64,000 nt of DNA from Phoebastria nigripes (Eukaryota > Chordata > Aves > Procellariiformes > Diomedeidae), in the NCBI GenBank assembly GCA_035582835.1, contig JAYKAV010003109.1:62001-126000 (forward strand), read 5' to 3'. This document shows, piece after piece, positions 41,001 through 50,856 of the stretch. Made by a program: the position numbers and the translations under genes. How positions within the stretch are numbered: the first letter of the stretch is position 1; every line of letters begins with the position of its first letter. The notes beneath the pieces were generated by a model. It did no database searches. It saw only the letters and a program-made list of their open reading frames with translations, and was not told the origin of the DNA.

Positions 41001-41753
41001 CTGTGCGCATATGATAATCCCAAATGAACAGCCTATATTTTCAAACACCACACAAAGTGAATTTCCAGCAGGGCTACAAAAAGATTGGGAAAAATCACCT
41101 TGCAAGTCAGTTCACTTTATTTTTAAAAGCTCACCAAGGTCACAAGCCCAAGGAAAGCTTAATTAAAGTTGATGGAAGATGCAGAAGCGAGGCGGAAAGA
41201 ATAAGATGGCAAGAAAAATCATTTTTTAAAACATATTAGATTATGTGAAGTCAGAGAGGCTTGACACCATCGATTTCAGAAATGGGTTAAAGATAAGGAA
41301 CCAAGTATTGTAGGAATTACAATGAGGCAAAGCAGGCTGGGAACATCTGCTACACACATCCACTTTCTAATTCCAAGAGATACAAGGAAGGTTAAGACTT
41401 AAGGGTGCCTAAACNCAATAGGCTTTCATTAGGAGCCACATACCTAACTCCTGGGGCTCCAATGAAAAAGAACAACAGACCAGTCATGTTACCGAGCGAA
41501 TGTTTTAGTCTTTGTTAATTGCTAGTAAAGATCACAATATTTTTCCCCCCATACACCATGCTACCTCATTGTTTTACACACCCTACTCTAACCCCTGCCA
41601 TTAGTCCTGGAAAAGATGTAATCATAGTTATTTCCTGTCCAGGAAGACAAACATAGCTTTCCAGCAAGCTGAGAATCTGCCTCAGGAAAGAATAGAAAAT
41701 GAAACAACCCACAAGCTGAACTAGCACTTATTATGCATAAAAATATTGGCAAC

Positions 41754-42347
41754 TGTCATGGTTTAACTCAGCAGACAGCTAAGCCCCACACAGCCACTCG
41801 CTCACTCCCCCCCGCTAGGATGGGGGAGAGAATCAGAAGAGTAAAAATGAGAAAACTCATGGGTTGAGATAAAGACAGTTTAATAGGGAAAGCAAAAGCC
41901 ACACACGCAAGCAAAGCAAAACAAGGAATTCATTCCCTACTTCCCATCGGCAGGCAGGTGTTCAGCCATCTCCAGGAAAGCAGGGCTCCATCAAGCGTAA
42001 CGGTGACTTGGGAAGACAAAACACCATCACTCCGAATGTCCTCCCTTCCTCCTTCTTCCCCCAGCTTTATATGCTGAGCATGACGTCATATGGTATGGAA
42101 TATCCCTTTGGTCAGTTGGGGTCAGCTGTCCCAGCTGTGTCCCCTCCCAACTTCTTGTGCGCCCCCAGCCTACTCACTGGTGGGGTGGTGTGAGAAGCAG
42201 AAAAGGTCTTGACTCTGTGTAAGCACTGCTCAGCAGTAACGAAAACATCCCTGTGTTATCAACACTGTTTCCAGCACAAATCCAAAACATAGCCCCATAC
42301 TAGCTACTGTGAAGAAAATTAACTCTATCCCAGCCAAAACCAGCACA
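41754..42347 (-). mobile_element. Solo-type avian endogenous retrovirus LTR (subfamily A)
   Basis: The element begins TGTCATGGTTTAACTCAGCA and ends CCAGCCAAAACCAGCACA, so it has TG...CA ends. Read on the minus strand it has a normal LTR order: U3 with CRE (42088-42081), TATA box (42071-42066), then a poly(A) signal ATTAAA (42 kb side of 41879-41884), and a U5 end rich in CTCCCCCATCC and GTTAAACCATGACA. No internal retroviral sequence lies beside it, so it is a solo LTR or one end of a deleted provirus. The five bases on each side (GCAAC and TGATA) do not match, so no target-site duplication remains. Its outer parts match the LTRs at 48.8 and 50.9 kb, but its centre (about 41895-42060) is different sequence. 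CpG sites are better kept than in the other two copies, which suggests it is younger. ERVL-like is my best family guess. Confidence 0.85.
42066..42088 (-). promoter_or_regulatory. LTR core promoter: CRE plus TATA box
   Basis: On the minus strand a perfect cAMP-response-element palindrome TGACGTCA (42088-42081) lies 9 bases upstream of TATAAA (42071-42066). In the LTR at 48.8 kb the same layout and spacing is kept but the CRE has become TGATGTCA (49157-49164; TATAAA at 49147-49142). In the LTR at 50.9 kb it is also TGATGTCA (51141-51148), and the TATA box is lost. Only this copy keeps an intact CRE. Activity is inference. Confidence 0.6.
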
Positions 42348-45039
42348 TGATACTTTCATGGAGCTTCTCCTCCTCCTCATTGTTCAGCAACCAAAAAACA
42401 CCTCCACAGGTAATATGGAGTTATGTTTAAAGCAGTCTTTTACACAGCTACATCTTAAACTGACTCCAATGACATAAGGTCAATGCTCAAAGGTGTAATC
42501 CCCGTCAAAAGAGCAATTTTCATTATCTGGGTGAAGATTTTGCATCTTAACCTTTAAGACACTCGACCCCTCTCAGCACTCATTGTCCGCTAGTGCATTC
42601 TACTGCAGTTAGCAACACGACAGAGGGGCAAAAACCAGGTTCAAAATAAAGAATGGAAACACCTCACATGCTGTCTGCCATCTATAGTTAGCAAGGCCAA
42701 TTACAAACTTTGGAAACCAGCATAAAGAAAAGCTTTCTAAGGGTTTGTGCAGAAACACAGAGGTGTCTGGGAGCCCGTGCACCACTGAACTCAACGGCTA
42801 GGTGCATTTGTAGAATGAAGATGGGGAAGAGTCCTCATCCAAGGAACTCCCCAAAATTTCCCAGGAAGTTTTCAGACGAAAGATGAATAGGATTATTCCT
42901 TTGCTTTTTAAATAGCACAACACTGATTGTTCTTTTTGGCAAAGCATTTGAAAACGCAGTTCAGTATTTGATAATGCAGAGCTAGAGACTCTGGAGGAAG
43001 CAGAAGAGCTGTCTGATTCTAACATGTTAACTGCTTTTTAGCTTGAGGCTGTGCTGGCTAGAGGAATATTAGATTTGCAATCAATTTTACTAGCCCCTCT
43101 GTTGTTTTCCAGATGTGCATATTGAATATTAGTTTCAAACAGTAATACTTAATCTGAATAAAATATAAGTAGGTAAGAATTACACAGACATTTAATTATT
43201 TAAAAAAAAAAAAAGTGGATGAGTTAAAGGGCTGTATGTATACTAAAATCTAGCACACCTTTTCTTACAATGTTGCTTCCCTTCAGGAGAATGCAACACT
43301 TGCTCGATAGCCAGATGAAATAAGAGAATGAAGAAATTATATCCACCTGAAAATACTGGAGGACTTTGAAGTGACCTGATTGCTCTTAGAATTATCTGTC
43401 TGTTAGCCAAGGAAAGAATTTAGCCAAATACCAATATTGTAATAGGTTCAATACTACATTCATAAAACACATTCTCACTGTTAATTTGGCCACACTGCCT
43501 TCTCATGTTCACCACCAGTCAAGATATTCTCATTACTGCTGAAGGAAGCCATTACCTCTTAAGTAGCACATGAACAATACATTTGCTACTGCCATTTGTC
43601 CCATATATAGGCTATGTACAGCAAACAATTAAGTAAATGAATTGTTCACAAACATACTTTTATTTTTATGAATCTGACTGCAGCCTGTAATTATCTGGAG
43701 ATCTTATGTCAGCAACATTTGGCCTATGACATGCTTGAAAATTGTGTTTAGAGAATTAATATTGCTGTTTGTAGTAGGCCACCTTGGGATATGTTTCCAC
43801 TCTTCCCTTTCTTGATGATACACTTCATTATATTTAAGTGCATTCATGGAGGAAAGAGACTGAAGCAAAGGCAATTAAGGGAAGCCAGGTTAATGGNTTA
43901 AAAAGTTTGAGGGGTTTGGGTTTTTCTTTTTAAGATATTCCAAAACTGTGTCTTTCTGGGCCACTTTAAATATCTCTGGCCAGATGTTTTGGATTATTCT
44001 AAGACAGTTAGCTGCAATCCTTAATGTTCAGACTTTCTCTCACTGCATGGATATGTGGCTGTGTCACTTGGAGTCCAGCCTATTTCAAAGGTTTCTGCTT
44101 CAGCTGATTTAGGGCTGTGCGATGAGGTGCCTGGCCACCCAGACGTACCTCTCAGCATGGCACAGCGATGCCTTTGGCAATTCCTGGCCCAGCCACACAT
44201 TCCTGGACCCATCATGACCGTCAGCACCGTAAGGTAACTTTTAGTGGGGGTACCTGGTGAGCTGACCAGAGCTAACACCCTGTCCAAGAGGAGTCTGTGC
44301 TTAATACAAGCTTGCCCGCTGCTGTGGCTCAGGGAGAGGCTTGACCCAGACTGCAGTCTGAGCGCAGAATCCCCCTCCTCACAGACTCCTCTGTCAGGAT
44401 GGTGCAGCAGCTCTTTGCTTGCATGTAAAGAGCATGCATGAATAGTTTAGTCTTCAGAGCCCTACTATTCACCACTGTTCACCAGTACTGCCGTGACAAA
44501 CTAGCTGATTGACTGTGTGCCCACTCCTCCCTGAGAAACTAAAGGGAAGTACCCATGGGCATTACAAGAATAGTATCTTCTTGCTGAACCTCTGGAAGAG
44601 TGTATTTCAGTGAAGATTTGCTTGGTTCAAAGAAGGACTCTTTCTCTTGATATATCTTCCTTATTCATTGGCAAATACCACCTGCATGCAAGTGACAGAA
44701 AACAGCAAAGGCAGGGGGATGTGCAGGAAGAGGGAGGGAATTTCTTTAAACAGGTCCTCCTAGATCTTGTTTAGATATTCAAGGACAAGATTTAAATTGC
44801 TATCAACACCATGTCCTTCTCAGCCCATCAAGATAGTTCTGATTGGGAAGAAGTGTATAATGGATAGACAGAAAGAAATAGAGATAGTATAGAAAAAACA
44901 CAATCAGGATAGATCACAGTCACCCTAGGGAAGCATATAAAAGAATTTTTACAATGGGACTGTTAAATATCTGATCTAGATAGAGTTTTCTATAATTATT
45001 CTAAAAGGCAAAATATTACAGATGTCTCATTATTGGAGA
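42348..45039. other. Non-coding stretch, no gene recognised
   Basis: AT-rich sequence between the LTR and the CR1 fragment. A poly(A) run lies at about 43203-43214. The section 44.05-44.45 kb is somewhat GC-richer with open frames on both strands that match nothing I know. One unresolved base at 43898. Confidence 0.55.
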
Positions 45040-45079
45040 TATTGATTTGCTATATGGAGTATTGAATTGATATATGGAG
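45040..45079 (+). repeat. 20-bp tandem duplication
   Basis: TATTGATTTGCTATATGGAG (45040-45059) is followed directly by TATTGAATTGATATATGGAG (45060-45079); two of twenty bases differ. Confidence 0.85.
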
Positions 45080-45120
45080 ATACGTAATGGCGGTAGTTGG
45101 GACAGCAAGGAACTGGGTTT

Positions 45121-45326
45121 CACAGAATCATTTCAGTTGGAAAAGACCCTTAAGATTGAGTCCAACCGTAAACCTAACACTGCCAAGTCCACCACTAAAC
45201 CATGTCCCTAAGCTCCACGTCTACACATCTTTTAAATACCTCCAGGGATGGTGACTCAAACACTTCCCTGGGCACCCTGTTCCAGTGCTTGGTAACCCTT
45301 TCGGTGAAGAAATTTTTCTTAATATC
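45121..45326 (-). mobile_element. CR1 LINE, 3'-terminal fragment
   Basis: The plus strand reads CACAGAATCATTTCAGTTGG, AAAAGACC, GAGTCCAACCGTAAACCTAA, CACTGCCAAGTCCACCACTA, ATACCTCCAGGGATGGTGAC, CCTTTCGGTGAAGAAATTTT. This is the reverse complement of the chicken-repeat-1 (CR1) 3' untranslated region, and the element is on the minus strand. The typical CR1 end, an ATTCTGTG-type octamer (GATTCTGTG on the minus strand), sits at 45121-45129. Only about 200 bp is present, the usual 5' truncation of CR1 copies. No reverse-transcriptase coding sequence is included. The inner boundary near 45326 is approximate. CR1 is the main LINE of birds. Confidence 0.93.
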
Positions 45327-48300
45327 ATGGGCCATTCCTACTCTAAGTTCTACCTAGGGAAGAGGGAGGGACCAGGGGAAGAGAGAGAAAAGTGCCTTCT
45401 GACAAATTTAATTGGAAAACTAAAAATCTATTACTTTCACTTTTACCTGAAATGGATTTGGTATACTATGAAACAGATTTCAGCTTACAACCTAAAAATC
45501 TATTTCTCATAAACTTTTGTACAAATAAAATTTCACTCACATGAATACAAATATTTGTGAAGAGATGAACATAAAAAGCAGGAAAACATGGCCAGCTGTT
45601 TCACTTTCAAAATCATTCCAAATATTTATGACTTATTTTTCCTATTATTTGCCCAGCTTTACGTTGAACTTAAAGCCTAACTATTCACAGCCTTTAGGGT
45701 AAAACACAAAGATTTCTGTTCCAGGTAGGCTACAGCAATGCTTTGTCTACTTCACAACAAAGAAGTTTTACCATTTAGTTTGTCAAGCTCTATAATCCCT
45801 TACTAGACTCTAAATACTGCACCTTCATTAAAAGACATAACCTTTTAAAGACACCTTAATTTTGCTTCTAGATATCAAGCTGGCACAGTGGATAGACAAC
45901 TTTGGTTTCTTATGTTTTTCACAGGACACTTTATTTAAAATCTCCCATGTCAGGCTCAGGCAGTTCTCACAGTACTCCATAATGTGAAAATTTGCCACTG
46001 GGCACTGCCCTTATAACCACAACTCTTAACAGTGATGATTAAATGAGAGAGAAAAGCCACTTCTACTTTGTCTTTAGTTTTGATAGGGTAATGGATACAG
46101 TGTAATCTTGGCGAAAACCAGAGATGCAAAGCATGGTTTCATCCTGAAAGTCATTTCAGTGCTGGAAATAGATGCTTTTTGGAATAATGCCCAGTGAACT
46201 GCAACTTTCATGAAGTCAAGAGACTGTCCTATTAAATCTAAAAGGTTGGTTTGGCTGGTGTAAACTCAAAGTACAAAAGTCAGATTGACATATTGAGACA
46301 TTTATCTGCTGGAATGGTAGTCCAGCTTTCACTCTGTTCTGCTGAACTACCACGCTCCTAATCAGATCTTTATGCCTGTGGAGGTATATGAGTGACACAA
46401 GGCAAGTGTCAACCCAGAGATCTTAAGGCGCATGGTAGAATTATTATCACTTATTTTTCCCCATTTAGAAACTAAAAGTGCATATAGTGTTTAAACACTT
46501 GATAGGAATATTCTTTTCTTTCCAGGACTGACTTTTATGCTGCAGGACCCATTCCTGTCTCTGATATGAAGTTTCCTGCTCTGTTATCCATGGTGAATTA
46601 TGGGGAAGAAGGCAGAACATGATCTAAATTCTACCAAAATCCAAGATATATTTCCACAAATAGAGGAAAGGAGTTGCTATGAAGCAAGTTACCTATTTTT
46701 TGAGCATTTGTGTGTAGGACTTAGCCCATTAGCAGAAATCCCATCAAGGATGCTGTTTCATTGCGTCCTGATGGCTAACTCTAAAGGGACTTCGGTGGCC
46801 CCAAATAGAAGTTTGCACTCCACAACATCCTAACTCTCCTCTGAGGAAAGAAGCCAGATGTACACCAACCCCTTTCTCTCCCTAGCCCTCCTGATTCTAC
46901 AGAAAAGAAATCTTGCAAACTGTACAAGAGCCACATAACAGCCGAGCTTGTGACAGAGAGCCCAGGTTGCACTGTGGAGTGCACTCAAAGGTCATGTTGG
47001 ACAAAAATTATTGGACTTGGTCTTCTCCTCTCCACCAGACACAAAGACATGTAATTCCTCCTCCTAGGCTAGCATCTCACAGAAATAATTGTTGCAGAGC
47101 CATGTATTGCCCTTACTTGGTAGTCAGCAGAGAATACTAAGTCATCTGATTTCACAGATATTGGAGGTGCCACTTGGCCATCTCCATCCTCATTTTCCTT
47201 CAGTCTCAGATTGAAAATGAGAATGAAACTGAAAGAGGAAATTAGCCCTTAGGTCACAAGTATGAACATGTGAATGGGATCTGTGTCACCAGCGCAAACA
47301 TCTTATTTCTGCTCTTCCTTAAAAGCAGTCAAGAAAAGTAGCATCAGATTCCTAAACCTTGTTCTTAGTTTTAATGAGCAAGAGAGAATAACACTGAAAG
47401 GACTTGTACATTTCAAGTTGCAATACATCAGGCTGTCAAAAACATTGGAATGCTACATACCCTAATCTTTTTTCACTCACCATAACACAGTCAGTACAAT
47501 TATCTTGTTGCAGTAAATTGGGGAAAAAAGTATCAAGAGTAAATTAGTGTATAAAAGCTATAAAATCTGCATTGCAGGTTGTACCATTTCCTATTAAAAT
47601 TAAATAAAGGAATATTATGAAAGAATTAAATAAGGATGTGATTTTTTTAACAAGCCTATTTCTCCTTTCCACAGCATTGCAAATACTTTTGGTGCATGGT
47701 CATGACACAATCTGTAATACTATTGTTGACAAGGAAAAAAAAATATTAAAACTGGATGAAACCTGTAATTTTAGAACCAATACATAACAGCAAACAAATC
47801 TGATGGAAAATGCCATGAATAGTGATTCTTTGCTTGCAAAAGATATGAAGGTCAGGAAAAACACTGAATAAAATTTAAAAGATGACAATACATACTGGGA
47901 GAAAATAAAAAATTGCTATTCATGCAGATACCTTTCTCAGTAAGCATAAGATTTTCTTTACATCTTTGAAGTGCTAAGTCTATTCTTCACTAAAAATAAT
48001 TAATGGTAAATATTTTTAAAAACCTTACCTCTTTTCAGGTCCCTGGTCTTTATGACACTTTTCAAAACTGCCAGGCTGAATTCATCTACCTCTACCTGCT
48101 CACAGAAGCTCCAGAGCCACATGCAGTGCTTGGTTACTCCATCACCAAGATCCCTCTACCATGCTAGAGGTATAAACCTAAAGAGACATGGACAAATACA
48201 GAAATAAATGAGTGAGACCCTATTTGGTCTTGTCATTATTGTTAAGAGGAGGAAAGTGAGAAGAAAATATTAGAAAAGCAGGCTGAGATGACATATTTGA

Positions 48301-48846
48301 AACTTTTTCTAAAATTAGTCGATTGTAAAAAATAGGCTATCTCTTGTCAACAATGGAACATTATCTTGGAAGCTGTGATGTGTGTGTCCATGTCCTAAAT
48401 ATAATTAAGTTCACAGTTTCACAATTGGGCTCTTAGGGGGTGTTGTAATGCATAAACATTAGTACAGCCTTTTTTTTTTTTTATAATTGGTAGTTCAGTC
48501 ATAGCACTTAGTTCCTTCAAGGTCATCAAAGGAATTATCCCTGAATTCAGTTGTCCAGAGTTTATATCTCAGATAAGTTTTGGATTTTGTTTTTGTTTTG
48601 CTCCTGAAGGACTTTGCAGTGAGCAATGAATGTTGATCTGCTAATGATTCTCCATGGCTGCAGTCTGTTGTGGCTCTGGAACACATGAAACCTCTGCTGT
48701 GATTCAGTTAATATCTCTAAACTCTTTTAACTGGTGGTTTGGTTTGGAGTCTGGTTCTACTTTTAGTCAGTCCAATGGACTGCCAGTGAATCCACATTAA
48801 GCAATTCAATTGTAAAAACTTACCTTCTGATAGTGCTTTTACAGCT
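45327..48846. other. Non-coding stretch, no gene recognised
   Basis: AT-rich sequence between the CR1 fragment and the second LTR. Open frames up to 77 codons (for example plus 46600-46833) are not recognised. A poly(T) run lies at about 48469-48482. Confidence 0.55.
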
Positions 48847-49389
48847 TGTTGTGGTTTAACCTGGCAGGCAGCCAAATACCACACAGCCGCTCGTTCAATC
48901 CCGGCCCCCCACAGTGGAATGGGGGAGCGAATCAGGAAAAAAAAAAAAAAAAAAAANNNNNNNNNNNNNNNNNNNNNNNNNNNNNNNNNNNNGATTGAGA
49001 TAAAGACAGTTTAATAAAACAGAAAAGGAAGGGGAAAAAAAAAGGTAGAATATACAAAATGAGTGATGCATAATGCAATTGCTCACCACCCACCGACCGA
49101 TACCCAAGCAGTGACCGCTACTTCCTGGACCACACCTCCTATTTATATATTGAGCATGATGTCATATGGTATGGAATATCCCGTTGGCCAGTTGGGTTAG
49201 CTGTCCTGGCTATGCTCCCTCCCAGCTTCTTGTGCACCTGGCAGAGCATGGGAAGCTGAAAATTCCTTGACTAGTAGACTACTTAGCAACAACTAAAAAC
49301 ATCAGTGTGTTACCAACATTCTTCTCATACTAAATCCAAAACACAGCACTAGGAAGGAAATTAACTCTATCCCAGCTGAAACCAGGACA
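48847..49389 (-). mobile_element. Solo-type avian endogenous retrovirus LTR (subfamily B), with assembly gap
   Basis: It begins TGTTGTGGTTTAACCTGGCA and ends CCAGCTGAAACCAGGACA, with TG...CA ends. On the minus strand it has TATAAA (49147-49142), a CRE-derived TGATGTCA (49164-49157) and an ATTAAA poly(A) signal (49015-49010). It matches the 5' LTR at 50857-51406 along its length, including the centre with ACAAAATGAGTGATGCATAA and ATTGCTCACCAC. The bases outside it (CAGCT and TATAG) do not match, so there is no intact target-site duplication. A 36-N gap interrupts the U5 part just after an A-run. Confidence 0.85.
48957..48992. other. Assembly gap (36 N) after a poly(A) run
   Basis: Thirty-six N follow about 21 A residues inside the LTR. 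Comparison with the sister LTRs shows that the missing bases should correspond to the short segment between AATCAGGAAA and GATTGAGATAAAG, so the gap mostly hides a homopolymer expansion. Confidence 0.9.
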
Positions 49390-49444
49390 TATAGTGTCCT
49401 GAAGGACATATAGTGTCCTTAAATCACAAATAGCGATTTAAGGA
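49390..49444. repeat. 19-bp microduplication and 10-bp hairpin at the LTR edge
   Basis: AGGACATATAGTGTCCT occurs twice in a row (from about 49384 and 49403), the first copy overlapping the last bases of the LTR. Each copy is itself an inverted repeat (AGGACA/TGTCCT around TATAG). Directly after it TCCTTAAATC (49416-49425) pairs exactly with GATTTAAGGA (49435-49444) around a 9-base loop. Confidence 0.75.
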
Positions 49445-49853
49445 TGCAAGTGAGATGAAGTTTTTAGGATTATTGAGCCAATATTAATCTATATACCATT
49501 ATTTCCACCATTACCATTTATCCATAGAGAAACTGGTGCTAGATTGGGATTAACAATTTGGTGCTTCTCCTTCGCAGTGTAAAAATGGGAGGATTTTCCC
49601 TTGGGTAAATCACATAATTTTTTTTTCCTAGAAGTTGAACAAAACTATCACAGACTATCACCTACAACACAAGAGTTAGCTGAATGCAACGTAGATGTGC
49701 TTGTACCTACCCCAAACTATGAGGCAGCTGTATGCTGTGGTGCAGTCCACAGTCCCAGTGCCCTCCACCCTCCAGCCACTAACCTGGCAGGAGATCTCCT
49801 GGCTGCCCACCAGTGCCATGACCTCACCTGGCTGCATCACCACAAAAATGTAT
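49445..49853. other. Unique spacer between two retroelement insertions
   Basis: About 400 bp of host-looking sequence with no gene or repeat recognised. It separates the solo-type LTR from the provirus and shows that they are two insertions. Confidence 0.6.
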
Positions 49854-49858
49854 GGGGC
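49854..49858. repeat. Target-site duplication, left copy (GGGGC)
   Basis: GGGGC directly precedes the TG of the provirus at 49859 and recurs directly after its final CA (51407-51411). A 5-bp duplication fits ERVL-type and some other retroviral integrases. Confidence 0.8.
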
Positions 49859-50009
49859 TGTCGTGGTTTAACCCGGCAGGCAGCTAAACACCACACAGNT
49901 GTTCGATCACTCCCCCACCAGTGAGATGGGGGAGAGAATCAGAAAAAAGGTAAAACTCATGGGTTGAGATAAAGACAATTTAATAGGACAGAAAAGGAAG
50001 GGAAAATAA
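49859..50009 (-). mobile_element. Truncated 3' LTR (R/U5 end only)
   Basis: It matches 50857-51008 of the 5' LTR from TGTCGTGG to GGAAAATAA and then stops abruptly at protease sequence. It includes the ATTAAA poly(A) signal region (about 49979-49984) and the LTR terminus. U3, including the promoter, is absent. Confidence 0.85.
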
Positions 50010-50255
50010 CAGGCTCACTTCAGCCTCCAATACAGTTAGCTGTTGGGATCCCCCTGTCACTCCAGAAATACAAATGGGTTCTGCCCCTTCATAGCTTGAT
50101 GGCATCAGGGTACACTGTGCACCGGTGTCTACAAAAGCCTTATACTCCTGTGGGTCTGATGTGCCAGGCCATCGAATCCACACAGTCCAGTAAACCCAGT
50201 TGTCCCTTTCCTCCACCTGGCTGGAGGCAGGGCCCCAAGGCCCCTCTAGTCCTGG
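50010..50255 (-). pseudogene. Retroviral aspartic protease fragment (pro)
   Basis: The minus-strand frame opens after a TGA at 50258-50256 and stays open to a stop at 49980, the last ten codons being read from LTR sequence. Residues include AFVDTGAQCTLMP, with the DTGA catalytic motif at 50129-50118, and a glycine-rich flap-like segment ISGVTGGSQQ some 20 residues later. The C-terminal half of a normal protease, including the alpha-helical G-R/N-D/N motif, is gone at the deletion point. It sits in the -1 frame relative to the upstream open frame, with a 10-base overlap (50246-50255), the arrangement expected of a gag-pro junction. No obvious slippery heptamer was seen in the overlap. Confidence 0.85.
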
Positions 50256-50749
50256 TCATCGTATTCGCTACTCACTTCTTGAGGATGCCAATCAAAAGTC
50301 CCTTTATTAAGATTGGAAGTAAAGTCAGCCCTGCTACTCTGCCTGGGGAACTGCTCACTGGAAACTGGAGCAGCAGTTTTCCTGGAAGAACCCACTTTTG
50401 TGATTGTTTTTCCTTGCAACTCACATACCCGTGCCGTCTTCCCCATAAATTGGCTCTCCAAGGAGAAAAGATAAAGAGTGTAATTATTAATAGTTTCCAA
50501 GACATGGTTCCTGAAGTACAGAGATGATGGCAATGCTGAGTACAAATACCAGATTAGTTTCTCAACCAGTAATTTGATCATATCATAAGCCAGTGTTACA
50601 CAGTACAGCAAAATGATAACCTTAATCCAGCCCCCATAGGTGAGAAACAGCACAACAGGGAACATACCCAACAAGTAAGGTGTTACATAACACCACTCGG
50701 AGAACACGCACAACTCTGAAAGCAAATAAATGAATGTTGCGCCCAGCAA
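50246..50749 (-). CDS. 167-codon retroviral open frame, gag position, hydrophobic N-terminus
   Basis: This frame starts with ATG 82 bases downstream of the primer-binding site and ends at the TAG that overlaps the protease frame, so its position is that of gag. Residues about 22-40 (YVTPYLLGMFPVVLFLTYGG) and 41-57 (rich in I, L, V, Y) look like two membrane segments. The second half is hydrophilic and lysine/serine-rich and ends acidic (VSSEYDDQD). At 167 codons it is far shorter than a typical gag, and I see no zinc knuckle or major homology region. It could be the two ends of a gag joined by a deletion, or a leader-type protein. That it is uninterrupted in an element whose LTRs differ by about 10 percent is notable but may be chance. 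Confidence 0.5.
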   Translation of the reverse strand: MLGATFIYLLSELCVFSEWCYVTPYLLGMFPVVLFLTYGGWIKVIILLYCVTLAYDMIKLLVEKLIWYLYSALPSSLYFRNHVLETINNYTLYLFSLESQFMGKTARVCELQGKTITKVGSSRKTAAPVSSEQFPRQSSRADFTSNLNKGTFDWHPQEVSSEYDDQD

Positions 50750-50830
50750 CTATTAACCTAATAATGAATGCTTATAACAAATTTGTTTTAACACGCTCTC
50801 ATCAGATCTATTGTTATCTCAACCCTTTGA

Positions 50831-50848
50831 GCCCCACATTGGGCAGCA
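50831..50848 (-). other. Retroviral primer-binding site, tRNA-Lys type
   Basis: On the minus strand TGCTGCCCAATGTGGGGC lies 8 bases inside the 5' LTR. It matches the complement of the lysine tRNA (CUU type) 3' end at 15 of 18 positions. One difference, T for C before G, is a CpG transition. The match continues with TC and AA beyond the 18-mer. Retroviruses with this primer include foamy viruses and some class II elements. Confidence 0.7.
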
Positions 50849-50856
50849 AAAAGGAC

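Larger units (their letters stand above)
33381..41753. other. Non-coding stretch, no gene recognised
   Basis: Eight kilobases of AT-rich sequence with no recognisable gene, RNA or interspersed repeat apart from the simple repeats listed. Short open frames (for example plus 36970-37203, minus 38401-38664, minus 40818-41105) carry no known motif. Unresolved bases at 36036, 39893, 40281 and 41415. Confidence 0.55.

Noticed and set aside
47160..47240. Possible third MIR (ATTTTCCTTCAGTCTCAG)
   Set aside because: Only one short block fits and the flanking blocks do not follow MIR order.
50096..50527. 143-codon plus-strand open frame
   Set aside because: It is antisense to the retroviral protease and gag-position frames, which carry real motifs.
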